Source: Akkermansia sp. (lineage in GTDB: Bacteria; Verrucomicrobiota; Verrucomicrobiia; Verrucomicrobiales; Akkermansiaceae). Taken from it: a stretch of DNA of 46,471 nt. How positions within the stretch are numbered: the stretch's first letter is position 1; each line of letters opens with the position of its first letter. The notes beneath the pieces were generated by a model. The model made no database searches. It had not been told where the DNA came from and saw nothing but the letters and a program-made list of their open reading frames with translations. Positions 23,740 to 32,147 of this stretch are shown here, one piece after another. Location of the stretch: positions 1-46,471 of the forward strand of contig JAGBDZ010000026.1 of NCBI GenBank assembly GCA_017937215.1. The letters run 5' to 3'. A program made the position numbers and the translations under genes.

Positions 23740-25107
23740 ATGATAAGTTTCACGAACCTTTCCCGCTACACCGATATCGGCTCCAACTGCTACCTGCTCG
23801 ATATGGATGGCGTACGTATAGTGCTGGATTCCGGCATGCATCCCAAGAAAGACGGCGCCGATGCCACCCCCGAATTCAATCTGATAGGAGCCGCCGACCC
23901 CGACACCATTTTCATCACCCACTCCCACCTGGACCATATCGGCACCCTGCCCGTGCTCCAGGATAAATACCCCTCAGCAGAGGTCAACATGACAGCCGCC
24001 ACCTGCGAAGTGGGCCAGGCCATGCTCCACAACTCCGTAAACGTGATGACCGCCAAGCGCACGCAGGATGGCATCATCGAGTATCCTTTCTACACACACG
24101 CAGAGCTGGACCACGTTGCCCGCTGCTGGATGCCGCGCCCCTACGGCACGCCCTTCCGCATCGGCCGCAATGGACGAGTGCTGGCCACCCTGCACGATGC
24201 CGGGCACATTCTGGGCAGCTGCGGCGTTGAGCTCGAAAGCGAAAGCGGCACCACTATACTCTACACCGGCGACGTTCAGTTCGATAACCAGACCCTCATT
24301 GCCGGTGCAGATTTCCCGCAGAGTGGCATTGATATTCTCATCATGGAAAGCACGCACGGCTGCACCGAGCGAGATGCAGAGTACACACGCGCGAAAGAGC
24401 TCCGCCGTTTTGCTGATACAATCCGTGAAGTACTGGAAAACAATGGAGCCGTTCTCATTCCTGTGTTTGCCCTGGGCAAGAGTCAGTGTCTGCTCACTGA
24501 AATAGGGCGCTTCAAGGAACAGGGTCTCATCCCCGATGTGCCTGTCTATTTCGGTGGGCTGAGTTCCAAGATTACAGCTGTTTACGATAAACTCGCCGAC
24601 AGCACCCCCCGACTCAAGCCCGGATTCCGCATCAAAGAACACGTGGAAACCCACGGGCTGCCCCGCCAGGGGCAAGCTCCGCTCGTGGCCTCTCCGGGCA
24701 ACATTTACCTGGTTTCCAGCGGCATGATGAGTGAGCACACCGTCTCCCACATCCTGGCTGAGCAGATTATCACCCACCCGAATGACGCCATTCTCTTCGT
24801 GGGCTACAGCGACCCGGAAACCCCCGCAGGCAAAATCAAGGCAGCCAACCATGGAGAACTGGTGCATCTGCGGGAAAAAGGCGGTCAGGCCTATCCATTG
24901 AAATGCCGGGTGGAGTGTTTCGACTTCTCCGGTCACGCCACCCGCAGAGCACTCATTGACTACGCCCGCAGGCTCAACCCCGGGAAGATTCTGCTGGTGC
25001 ATGGCGACCCGCCGGCGGTCGAATCCCTCAGCAACGAGCTCAAAGAGCTGATGCCGGGCACGGAGATTCTCGTTCCCGAACCCGGCCAGCCCGTGCGTCT
25101 GAGTTGA
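23740..25107 (+). CDS. Metallo-beta-lactamase/beta-CASP RNA hydrolase-like protein
   Basis: A 455-residue MBL-fold protein of the CPSF73/Ysh1-like beta-CASP group, expected to be an RNase. Metal ligands are visible in HSHLDH (61-66), DAGH (153-156) and YTGD (D178). The beta-CASP part begins with ESTHGCTERD and includes IPVFALGKSQCLL, SSGMMSEH and FSGHATRRALIDYA. A C-terminal HGDPPAVESL follows. No KH or extra C-terminal domain is present. Its stop is six bases from the stop of the converging phage-tail-like gene, and no terminator lies between them. Confidence 0.88.
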   Translation: MISFTNLSRYTDIGSNCYLLDMDGVRIVLDSGMHPKKDGADATPEFNLIGAADPDTIFITHSHLDHIGTLPVLQDKYPSAEVNMTAATCEVGQAMLHNSVNVMTAKRTQDGIIEYPFYTHAELDHVARCWMPRPYGTPFRIGRNGRVLATLHDAGHILGSCGVELESESGTTILYTGDVQFDNQTLIAGADFPQSGIDILIMESTHGCTERDAEYTRAKELRRFADTIREVLENNGAVLIPVFALGKSQCLLTEIGRFKEQGLIPDVPVYFGGLSSKITAVYDKLADSTPRLKPGFRIKEHVETHGLPRQGQAPLVASPGNIYLVSSGMMSEHTVSHILAEQIITHPNDAILFVGYSDPETPAGKIKAANHGELVHLREKGGQAYPLKCRVECFDFSGHATRRALIDYARRLNPGKILLVHGDPPAVESLSNELKELMPGTEILVPEPGQPVRLS

Positions 25108-25113
25108 GCGGCA

Positions 25114-27603
25114 CTATTTGCCGTGGTGGTCCACTTCCTGAGTGATAGCCAGGATACGGAAATCCCTGTGCCCGGTATAACGAATGCACAATGACTGCCC
25201 CACCCCGGCATCCGGCATCTGCGCCAACCGCAAGGAACCAGTAAAGGGCATATCCGGCTTATCGGGCAAGTGGTGCTCCCAAATATCATTCGCCGTACTT
25301 CGGAACTCAAAATCCGTATCGCTTTCCAACAAACGGAGTTTGAAGCGGCTGAACTGACGCACGGAATTGAAACTGGCGTTGCTCTCCATGGGCATTGTGC
25401 GCAATCGTGCCTCCAAGGGAATACCGGCGCGATACGTTCTACCGGCCCGGACGCTCGCCACATTCTGCAGGCCGGAAGCCTCTGCGGTAACCATCACTGA
25501 TTCATCGGCAGTGACATCCTGCACACACACATCATGCCCCGCGAGGTGAGCTGCGCATTTCAGCGTTCCATCCCTATCTGATACAAGCTCCTCCAGGCAA
25601 TCCAGGTGCGGAGTATCATTGCTCATGCATTCCAGCACCACAGCGCCGGTGTTTTCCACCTGAACAGCCAGCCACACATCATCCTCCTTGCCGGCTTTGC
25701 TCTGGAGGGCCGCCAGCGTGAGCACGCGTCTCCCTTTTAACGCCACTCGCTGCCAGGCCGTGACCTGCTGTTCCAGATTAATGGTCAGCATGGCAAGAGA
25801 GTTATCCTTCATCAATGCCCATATATTGAAATTAGCTCCGCGCTGCACGCACCACTCTTTAATCCCGGCGGCAAACAAATGCTCTGCCAGCATGCTGATA
25901 TCTGTAGTCGAAAAGCCGTCTGCTTCCAGTCGATATGCTATCTCCCGCATACGGCGGGAGCCACGCTGGACAAACATGATGGTATTTTCCACCGCCCGGG
26001 CGGGTATGCTTTCGCTTCCCACAGACGATTGCCTGCGAAACGACACGGAAGTGGGTGTCAGCGTACTGCCGTTGCCCGACACAAGGACCCATTCACTATC
26101 GGACGTTCCCACCAGGAGCTGGCGGGTTGCACACAGCCAGCAGATGCGGCTCTGGTCACTTCCCATGATATTCAGATGCAAGGCATCATCATCATTGGAA
26201 CCCATGCGGAAATTCTGAAAATCATCAATGGCGCTCGCCAGCAGCGTTGTGGGCAACCCCGGCATGCCGCCGAGCCACAAACGCCCCTGAAACATAGCAG
26301 AAAATGCCGGGTATCCATTTCTGGGGCCCATGGCAGCAAAGCTCCACATGCGCGTGGAAAAACTGACAGGCATACCCAGATAAGTCTGCATCACCCGAGC
26401 TCGGGCATGCTGGGCATCGGTCACCGACGTAATCCGAAAGCGGTATTCGCGGGTTGCGCGCAGAATGCGGAACTGCACCATGGCACCCAGCGTATCCGGA
26501 TCTGTGCAACAACGGCAGACCAGCACCATGCGGCAAGGGCGGTCTTCCGAACCACTGATAGCCCAGTTCTGCCGCGTCTCATGATTGGATTGAGAAAAGG
26601 TTTTCACGCAGGTCCAGTTCCACAGATGAAAATCCGGTTCCTCATCCGGCGTATCATAGGAGCGCCACACCTCCCAGTATGCATTCCAGTTACCAGTGGT
26701 CTGGAGGTCCCAATCCCCCGCAACCTCATACGGTTCATTCGAATCATCGAGTCGCATGATACCGGGCTGGAAAAAATGCGGGTAATCTCTCAACAGCTTG
26801 CTTCCATTGAACGAGCTGACAGAATAGGGTCGGATGCACCTGTAAAAATAGCACATGGCACTTGCTGAATCCTCCTGATACAAGACAGCGCCGAGAGCGA
26901 CATTTTTTGCGCTGATATCCGGGGCCGCCACTGCCTTTGTCTTTTGCGCAGAGTTCGCAAAAAGGATGCGTGCCGGCATCGTGGCGTCGGCAAGTACAAT
27001 TTCATTACCCTCCATTGCGGGCGTAAAGCGGTGTTCACCGGCCTGAATGGTGAGGCTGGCATACTCGCCGTCATTTTCAAATTCCACTGTAAGCAACCCT
27101 TGCTGCTGCGCGTATGTTTCTCGCGGCATCACATGGAATGAGGGCTGCACGCAGGTCCAGCTCGTATCGTTATAGCGATACAGCACAACCGGCGGATGCG
27201 TCGGGCATGATACATAGACGGCATCATTCACCTGGTTAAAATGGAGAGTTTCCAATTCACCGGCTGTGGACCATGGGGTTGGCAGCACAAAAGTTTCACC
27301 GGCCTGAGTAGTCAATAATCTGCCATCTTTGTACACATGCATTCCACCGGGAAAGAACTCCAGCATCAGCGCGTCATTCTCAGCATAGTAAAACGGCACC
27401 AGGCGTACATTCTCCGATAGGAGAGTGTTTACAAAACGCGTTCCGGGACGCAACTGTATACCGCCATAAGGCTGAATCTGAAAGTTAGTAATTTCTGCGG
27501 CCCCGCGCTGGTATGCCTGCAAATCAAACCGCGAGCCGAGCCAGGGGCTGAGCTCGCCCGATGTAAAACCGAGTACTATTGGTATTTCCTGCATATGCAG
27601 CAT
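25114..27603 (-). CDS. Orphan phage tail/stabilisation-like protein
   Basis: A protein of about 829 residues whose N-terminus resembles tail tubular or stabilisation proteins of podovirus-type phages: FTSGELSPWLGSRFDLQAYQ, then ITNFQIQPYGGIQLRPGTRF. The middle contains NGYPAFSAMFQGRLWLGG and SDSEWVLVSG, also like such tail proteins. No other phage gene (terminase, portal, capsid, integrase) is visible beside it. It may be a domesticated or residual prophage gene. The reading frame is intact. ATG at 27603 is chosen (27594 also possible); a Met at 27663 would place the upstream terminator inside the gene. Confidence 0.65.
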   Translation of the reverse strand: MLHMQEIPIVLGFTSGELSPWLGSRFDLQAYQRGAAEITNFQIQPYGGIQLRPGTRFVNTLLSENVRLVPFYYAENDALMLEFFPGGMHVYKDGRLLTTQAGETFVLPTPWSTAGELETLHFNQVNDAVYVSCPTHPPVVLYRYNDTSWTCVQPSFHVMPRETYAQQQGLLTVEFENDGEYASLTIQAGEHRFTPAMEGNEIVLADATMPARILFANSAQKTKAVAAPDISAKNVALGAVLYQEDSASAMCYFYRCIRPYSVSSFNGSKLLRDYPHFFQPGIMRLDDSNEPYEVAGDWDLQTTGNWNAYWEVWRSYDTPDEEPDFHLWNWTCVKTFSQSNHETRQNWAISGSEDRPCRMVLVCRCCTDPDTLGAMVQFRILRATREYRFRITSVTDAQHARARVMQTYLGMPVSFSTRMWSFAAMGPRNGYPAFSAMFQGRLWLGGMPGLPTTLLASAIDDFQNFRMGSNDDDALHLNIMGSDQSRICWLCATRQLLVGTSDSEWVLVSGNGSTLTPTSVSFRRQSSVGSESIPARAVENTIMFVQRGSRRMREIAYRLEADGFSTTDISMLAEHLFAAGIKEWCVQRGANFNIWALMKDNSLAMLTINLEQQVTAWQRVALKGRRVLTLAALQSKAGKEDDVWLAVQVENTGAVVLECMSNDTPHLDCLEELVSDRDGTLKCAAHLAGHDVCVQDVTADESVMVTAEASGLQNVASVRAGRTYRAGIPLEARLRTMPMESNASFNSVRQFSRFKLRLLESDTDFEFRSTANDIWEHHLPDKPDMPFTGSLRLAQMPDAGVGQSLCIRYTGHRDFRILAITQEVDHHGK

Positions 27604-27636
27604 GGTGTAACATGCCGCCGTGCCCCAGGCAACAAG

Positions 27637-27668
27637 AAAAGAGGTGTGGAAACCGCGTTCCACACCTC
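27637..27668 (-). terminator. Terminator between the redox-Cys gene and the phage-tail-like gene
   Basis: An 11-base-pair stem (27641-27651 with 27658-27668), followed on the minus strand by TTTT, downstream of the gene at 27693-28016. Confidence 0.75.
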
Positions 27669-27692
27669 CTTCTGCGGGAAAATACTATTCTA

Positions 27693-28016
27693 TCAGGCCC
27701 CGAGTTCAACCAGAATGGCAGCAGCCCGGCGCACGCATTCCTGACATGGCACCTTGTTGCAGCCTTTGATTTCACGGCAGGTCGAGGCCCCATTGGCCGC
27801 AGCAAAAGCTGCCAGGATAGCTGCCGATTTCTCAGGCATCACCTGCATGGCGCCATACAATGCGCCGCAGGTCCCTTCCGGCGCACGCCCGCCGCCACAC
27901 AGCGCCATAGGTTCAACCAAATCCTCGCGGCCGAATGCAGCACAGACGGTCTGGGCACAATTGTACATGTAGGGTTTCTGCCGGAAAGTTGCCAGCGCTT
28001 GTTCAATGCGTTTCAT
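27693..28016 (-). CDS. C_GCAxxG_C_C-like redox-active Cys protein, short form
   Basis: A 107-residue Cys-rich protein. YNCAQTVCAAFG near the N-terminus and CGGGRAPEGTCGALYGA in the middle match the C_GCAxxG_C_C family, which has conserved Cys residues thought to bind metal or take part in redox chemistry. The end has CREIKGCNKVPCQECV. Function is unknown. A longer family member lies at 38929-39387. It lies 34 bases after nadE, but a TTGACA promoter overlapping the nadE stop gives it its own transcript. A terminator follows. Confidence 0.72.
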   Translation of the reverse strand: MKRIEQALATFRQKPYMYNCAQTVCAAFGREDLVEPMALCGGGRAPEGTCGALYGAMQVMPEKSAAILAAFAAANGASTCREIKGCNKVPCQECVRRAAAILVELGA

Positions 28017-28024
28017 ATGTACTT

Positions 28025-28054
28025 CTTATATCACGAAGGTGTGGACTATGTCAA
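28025..28054 (-). promoter_or_regulatory. Promoter overlapping the end of nadE
   Basis: On the minus strand TTGACA (28049-28054) and TATAAG (28025-28030) are 18 bases apart. The -35 includes the nadE stop codon, and the predicted start is within a few bases of the next ATG (28016). Confidence 0.5.
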
Positions 28055-29970
28055 GGTTTCCAGAGTTCGCCGCAGGCATCTGTGGGCATGCGCCAATCGC
28101 CGCGCGGCGAAAGCGCTATACTGCCGACCTTGGGGCCGTCCGGAACGCAGCTGCGTTTGAACTGCTGCTGGAAGAAACGGCGCAGGAATGTTTCGAGCGT
28201 GCGGCCGATGAGAGCCTCGGAGAACTCACCGGCAAAGGCGACCTGGGCCAGCACACGGAGCTTGGTGGGTTCTGCTCCATACTTAATGAAATGATACAGG
28301 AAGAAATCATGCAAATCGTACGGTCCGAGAATATCCTCCGTCTTTTGCTCCATACTGCCATCATCGGCAGGAGGAAGCAGCTCCGGGCTCACAGGCGTAT
28401 CAATCACATCCTGAATCGTCTCTGCCAGGCGAGCATCACCGCAATGCGCGGCTTCATAACTCAGCAGACATCGGATAAGAGTCTTCGGCACAGAGCAATT
28501 CACGCCATACATACTCATGTGGTCGCCGTTGTACGTGGACCAGCCCAAGGCGATTTCGGAAAGGTCGCCGGTGCCGACCACCATACCGCCGGTCTTATTG
28601 GCCAGATTCATCAGAATGCTGGTGCGCTGGCGGGCCTGCACATTTTCATAGGTACTGGTGCGCAGAGAGGGATCAAAATCGAGGTCCTGGAATTGAAGCA
28701 GACAAGACTCCTTGATGTTGACTTCCTTAAAGGTAACCCCCAGCAGCTTCATCATGGCCACGGCATTGTTATAGGTGCGCCCCGTCGTGCCGAACCCGGG
28801 CATCGTCACCGCCAGGATGGTGGTATTCGGCAGATTCAGCATGCGGCAGGCCCGCACGCAGACCATGAGAGCCAGAGTGCTGTCCAGTCCGCCGGAGATT
28901 CCGATTACGAGACTCCGGGCATGCGTATGCTCCACACGCTTGGCCAGAGCTGCCGCCTGCGTGTTCAGTATTTCCTCACAGCGGGTTTTCTGGTCTTCCG
29001 GCGCCGGGATAAAGGGTCGCGAGGGCAAACACGCATATGAAAGGTCGCAACGGGCATCGAACTTAGCAAGCGTTATCCTGCGAACAGGCAGCAGGCCTGC
29101 TGCATTCCGTGAATCATTGAAGGTTCCTTCACTGCTGCGCGCTGCACCAAGACGCTGTAAATCTATATCGGCATAGATAATTTGAGTTTCACGGGCAAAC
29201 ATGCTGCCTTCAGCGGCAATGCGACCATTATCCGCAATAACCGACTGACCACCGAACACCACATCCTGCGTGCTTTCTCCCACAGCGGCAGAGGCATACA
29301 CATACGCAGCCAGGCAACGAGCGCTCTGCTGGGCAACCAGCCCCTTGCAATAGGAAGAGCTGCCGGCAAGCGCGGGTGCAGCACCGGGATTGAAAATAAC
29401 ACGAGCCCCCTGCATGGCGAGCATGCTACTGGGGGGCACCACACTCCACAAATCGGCGCCTATCTCTATACCGAAAGTAAAATCTCCACGGTCCGTGAAC
29501 ACCAGGTCAGTTCCGATCGGCACCACGCCAAACCCGGGTAATTCCACCTCTGAGAGGCTCAAATCGGCAGCTGGGCGAAACTGGCGGCGTTCATAATCGC
29601 CGCGGTTGTTCGGCAGAAAACTCTTCGGCACCAGGCCCAGCACGTGCCCCCCCTGCACCACAGCTGCCACGTTGTATAAGCCCTCTTCTACAAACAGAGG
29701 CAACCCGAGTACAGCCGGCACATTCAGGCGCGCGGTCTCTGCCGCAAAGTGCGCCAGCGAACGCAGTGCTGCCTGCTGCAGATGGGGCTGGAAAAACAGG
29801 TCTCCGCACGAGGCGCCAGTAAGGCTCAATTCCGGAAACAGCACAGCATGAGCTCCGCCCTTTGCGGCTTCTCTCATCGCTTTCACCATTTCGTCAGCAT
29901 TAAATGCTACATCTGCCACTTTCACCCGCGGGGTCGCGGCAGCCAGACGGTAATATCCGTAGGTACTCAT
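28051..29970 (-). CDS. nadE: NAD+ synthetase with an inactivated glutaminase domain
   Basis: Converts nicotinate adenine dinucleotide to NAD+. The 639-residue protein has an N-terminal nitrilase-like glutaminase domain and a C-terminal synthetase domain with the PP-loop SGGLDS (359-364). In M. tuberculosis NadE the glutaminase triad is E52, K121 and C176. Here E47 and K116 are kept at the same spacing, but the nucleophile is Gly171 (EIGADLW where EICEDLW is usual; codon GGC at 29458-29460). Glutamine hydrolysis should therefore be lost and ammonia used directly. ATG at 29970 is preferred to the Met at 30078, since a TTGACA promoter lies between them. Confidence 0.93.
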   Translation of the reverse strand: MSTYGYYRLAAATPRVKVADVAFNADEMVKAMREAAKGGAHAVLFPELSLTGASCGDLFFQPHLQQAALRSLAHFAAETARLNVPAVLGLPLFVEEGLYNVAAVVQGGHVLGLVPKSFLPNNRGDYERRQFRPAADLSLSEVELPGFGVVPIGTDLVFTDRGDFTFGIEIGADLWSVVPPSSMLAMQGARVIFNPGAAPALAGSSSYCKGLVAQQSARCLAAYVYASAAVGESTQDVVFGGQSVIADNGRIAAEGSMFARETQIIYADIDLQRLGAARSSEGTFNDSRNAAGLLPVRRITLAKFDARCDLSYACLPSRPFIPAPEDQKTRCEEILNTQAAALAKRVEHTHARSLVIGISGGLDSTLALMVCVRACRMLNLPNTTILAVTMPGFGTTGRTYNNAVAMMKLLGVTFKEVNIKESCLLQFQDLDFDPSLRTSTYENVQARQRTSILMNLANKTGGMVVGTGDLSEIALGWSTYNGDHMSMYGVNCSVPKTLIRCLLSYEAAHCGDARLAETIQDVIDTPVSPELLPPADDGSMEQKTEDILGPYDLHDFFLYHFIKYGAEPTKLRVLAQVAFAGEFSEALIGRTLETFLRRFFQQQFKRSCVPDGPKVGSIALSPRGDWRMPTDACGELWKP

Positions 29971-29983
29971 ATCAGTCTGTGAA

Positions 29984-30012
29984 TATTCTGACACATTGCG
30001 GCCGAATGTCAA
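29984..30012 (-). promoter_or_regulatory. Candidate nadE promoter
   Basis: On the minus strand TTGACA (30007-30012) and AGAATA (29984-29989) are 17 bases apart; the leader would be about seven bases. Confidence 0.5.
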
Positions 30013-30097
30013 TCTTCGATTGCCATCTACACATCCTGATTCAGGATTTTTTCTTAACATTTGAACAATTCCGCTCATTCATCATCTCATATTAAGC

Positions 30098-30126
30098 TTG
30101 ACCAAGCTCTAGAAATATGGCAAAAT
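30098..30126 (+). promoter_or_regulatory. Candidate merR promoter
   Basis: TTGACC (30098-30103) and CAAAAT (30121-30126), 17 bases apart, followed by CGCGCC. The -10 is weak. Confidence 0.4.
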
Positions 30127-30157
30127 CGCGCCACGTCGTTCCGTCTCATCTCTCGTT

Positions 30158-30703
30158 ATGAAATACAGCATTTCAGCGTTATCCCGTAAGACCGGGCTTT
30201 CTATTCACACCCTCCGATATTACGAGAAAGAGGGTCTGCTCCGCTATGTTGAGCGCACAGAATCCGGGCGCCGCGTCTATGGAGAAGCAAGCATGGGATG
30301 CCTGCTGGGAGTTCTCTGCATGAAGCAGGCCGGCATGACCCTGCCGCAGATTAAGGCGTTCATGGATGTCACCATCGAAGGCGTGGCCACCCTGCCAAGG
30401 CGTCTGGAAATGATGCTCAGCGCCCGCGAACAGCTCAGCAAGCTCAAAGAAGCCGTCGACCGCGGCCTGCAGCTCGCGGATTTCTTCATCGGAGGCTGCC
30501 GCAATGCTATGGAAGCCATGAAAAACGGAGCCGACCCGGAAGAAGCTTTCCCCTACATCACGCGCGACGGTATTGTTGATTTTCCTTTCCTGTTCACGGA
30601 AGACGGTCGTCTCGAACCCGCGGCTCCGCCGGCAGAGTTCAATGCTGCGGAGGAAAAGAAAAAGGTCCGTAAAACACCAACCACCAACAAGAAAAAAATA
30701 TGA
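30158..30703 (+). CDS. MerR-family transcriptional regulator
   Basis: A 181-residue regulator with an N-terminal winged helix-turn-helix: SISALSRKTGLSIHTLRYYE then KEGLLRYVERTESGRRVYGE, typical of MerR proteins. A coiled coil follows at about residues 75-110 (LEMMLSAREQLSKLKEAV). The C-terminal third has no known effector domain: it includes FFIGGCRNAMEAM and a Lys-rich end. Single Cys residues occur, but no CxxC metal-binding pair. It overlaps a tiny membrane-protein gene by four bases. Divergent from nadE, though a regulatory link is only a possibility. Confidence 0.85.
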   Translation: MKYSISALSRKTGLSIHTLRYYEKEGLLRYVERTESGRRVYGEASMGCLLGVLCMKQAGMTLPQIKAFMDVTIEGVATLPRRLEMMLSAREQLSKLKEAVDRGLQLADFFIGGCRNAMEAMKNGADPEEAFPYITRDGIVDFPFLFTEDGRLEPAAPPAEFNAAEEKKKVRKTPTTNKKKI

Positions 30704-30843
30704 AAGAACTTGCAAAATGGGCACCCGTAGGCGGCGCCATCTGCCTCCTCGTTGCTGCTTTCCTGATTGGCCGCAGTTCCCGCCGAGACGTCAAGGAGAT
30801 TTACTCCATGATTGACCACTACGACAAGCTCGGTAACAAATAA
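30700..30843 (+). CDS. Small single-span membrane protein (47 residues)
   Basis: An ATG inside the merR stop (ATGA overlap) opens a 47-codon frame. The product has a short polar start (MKELAKWAP), one hydrophobic segment (VGGAICLLVAAFLIG) and a charged tail with RSSRRDVKEIYSMIDHYDKL. Translational coupling to merR and the terminator directly after it support a real gene. Function is not known; it may anchor or sense for the regulator at the membrane, which is speculative. Confidence 0.65.
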   Translation: MKELAKWAPVGGAICLLVAAFLIGRSSRRDVKEIYSMIDHYDKLGNK

Positions 30844-30866
30844 CTGCGGAAGACTGCTTTGAACGC

Positions 30867-30910
30867 ACGCGCCGGATTTCATGACGAAAGCCGGCGCGTT
30901 TTGTTTTTTT
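30867..30910 (+). terminator. Terminator after the merR operon
   Basis: ACGCGCCGG/CCGGCGCGT stem (30867-30899) followed by TTTTGTTTTTTT, which reaches the stop of the converging gene. Confidence 0.85.
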
Positions 30911-31983
30911 CAGAAAAGGTGCATCCACGCTCTCTGAGTAAAGGGAATGATATCATGTTCGCGGCCCATATGCACTTTGGTACCCCACTCCGCATCTGCC
31001 AGCAAAGCACGGCCCACGGCCACCAGATCAGCCCAATGCAAGACTGAATCCCCAGTGCAGCCGGCACCGGGCAGACCAATTCCACCGTTGATGATAACCG
31101 GCCGATCAGCCAGCACCCGTACCCACCCGGCCAGAGGAAGAGCGCTCCCCGGGAATGCGGGTCTGTCAGCACCATCGCAGGCAAAGAAATCCACCCCGGA
31201 CTCGCACAGCATTTGAAGCAATTCTTCCAATTCTGCGGGTGATGCCAGCAGCGGAGTATCCCATATATCCCCACCGGACTGAGAAAAACGGAAGATGACC
31301 GGAAAATGCCGGCCGACCACTTTGCGCACAGACTGAACCACCTGACATGCAAATCTGGCTCGGCGCATGATATCCCCACCATACTCATCGTGCCGCTTAT
31401 TAGTTTCCTTTCGCAGGAACTGCTCTACCAGGCTGCCGCTGCCGCCATTGATTTCCACGCCATCGAACCCGAGCACACATGCAGAGCGGGCTGCAGTAGC
31501 AAAAGATGCAATGACTGAACTAATACGCCCCCGACTCATCTCTTCGCCTCGTTTTTCACCGCTTATCGGGTCAATTCCATTGGGGCCTACTGCGGGAGCT
31601 TCCGGATGGGGCATATCACCATTTGCCGGACGGAGCATCCCCACGTGATTCAACTGAGGCACGATGCCGCAAGCGCATGCATGAACAGCGCGACATATCT
31701 GCCGCCACGCTCTCAAGGCTGCACCACCATAAAAATGAGCCATGCCGGAATCTGCTGCGGCGGACGGATCGTTGACCGCTACCGGTTCCGTGATAATGAG
31801 CCCCACCATATTCCGGGCCCGCCGCTGATAATAATGCAACATTTCCGGAGTCGGCACGCCATTCTGAGAAAACAGACGCGGCAGCGGCGCCATTACCAGG
31901 CGCGTACGCAGCTTCAACTTGCGGTGGCTGTACGGGGTGAACAGAATATCAATATCTCGCAAACTTAGCTCGGCTTTTTTCAT
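30910..31983 (-). CDS. Old Yellow Enzyme family FMN oxidoreductase with altered active-site motif
   Basis: A 357-residue NADH:flavin oxidoreductase-like TIM barrel. FMN-site landmarks are visible: RLVMAPLPR near the start, QLNHVGM (110-116), the FLRKETNKRHDEYGG segment and VIINGGI with VAVGRALLAD at the end. In most relatives the substrate-binding residues lie in EIHAAHGYL; here the segment reads EINGGSGSL (177-185), replacing both His and the Tyr. FMN binding seems possible, but substrate choice must differ from classical ene-reductases. It is expressed from its own TTGAAA-N17-TAGATT promoter. Confidence 0.82.
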   Translation of the reverse strand: MKKAELSLRDIDILFTPYSHRKLKLRTRLVMAPLPRLFSQNGVPTPEMLHYYQRRARNMVGLIITEPVAVNDPSAAADSGMAHFYGGAALRAWRQICRAVHACACGIVPQLNHVGMLRPANGDMPHPEAPAVGPNGIDPISGEKRGEEMSRGRISSVIASFATAARSACVLGFDGVEINGGSGSLVEQFLRKETNKRHDEYGGDIMRRARFACQVVQSVRKVVGRHFPVIFRFSQSGGDIWDTPLLASPAELEELLQMLCESGVDFFACDGADRPAFPGSALPLAGWVRVLADRPVIINGGIGLPGAGCTGDSVLHWADLVAVGRALLADAEWGTKVHMGREHDIIPFTQRAWMHLF

Positions 31984-31991
31984 ATACTCGG

Positions 31992-32020
31992 AATCTATTC
32001 CTTTCCTTACTTGATTTCAA
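31992..32020 (-). promoter_or_regulatory. Promoter of the OYE gene
   Basis: On the minus strand TTGAAA (32015-32020) and TAGATT (31992-31997) are 17 bases apart, about eight bases before the ATG. Confidence 0.5.
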
Positions 32021-32094
32021 GGAGTTAGAATAACATTTCTTAACAGATACCGGCAAAATATGCAGCATATGCCAAAAAGTGACGCAACGTTTCC

Positions 32095-32122
32095 TTGACT
32101 TAATTTGAACAAGAGATAGAAT
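32095..32122 (+). promoter_or_regulatory. ompH-lpxD promoter
   Basis: TTGACT (32095-32100) and TAGAAT (32117-32122) are 16 bases apart; predicted start near 32129. Confidence 0.55.
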
Positions 32123-32147
32123 TGGAACATCCAAAACCTCACATATT

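Noticed and set aside
27604..27663. Start of the tail-like protein at 27663
   Set aside because: The added residues would be encoded by the terminator hairpin of the upstream gene; starts at 27603 or 27594 fit better.
25114..28016. A complete prophage around the tail-like protein
   Set aside because: No integrase, terminase, portal, capsid or lysis genes and no attachment-site repeats were seen; flanking genes are ordinary bacterial ones.
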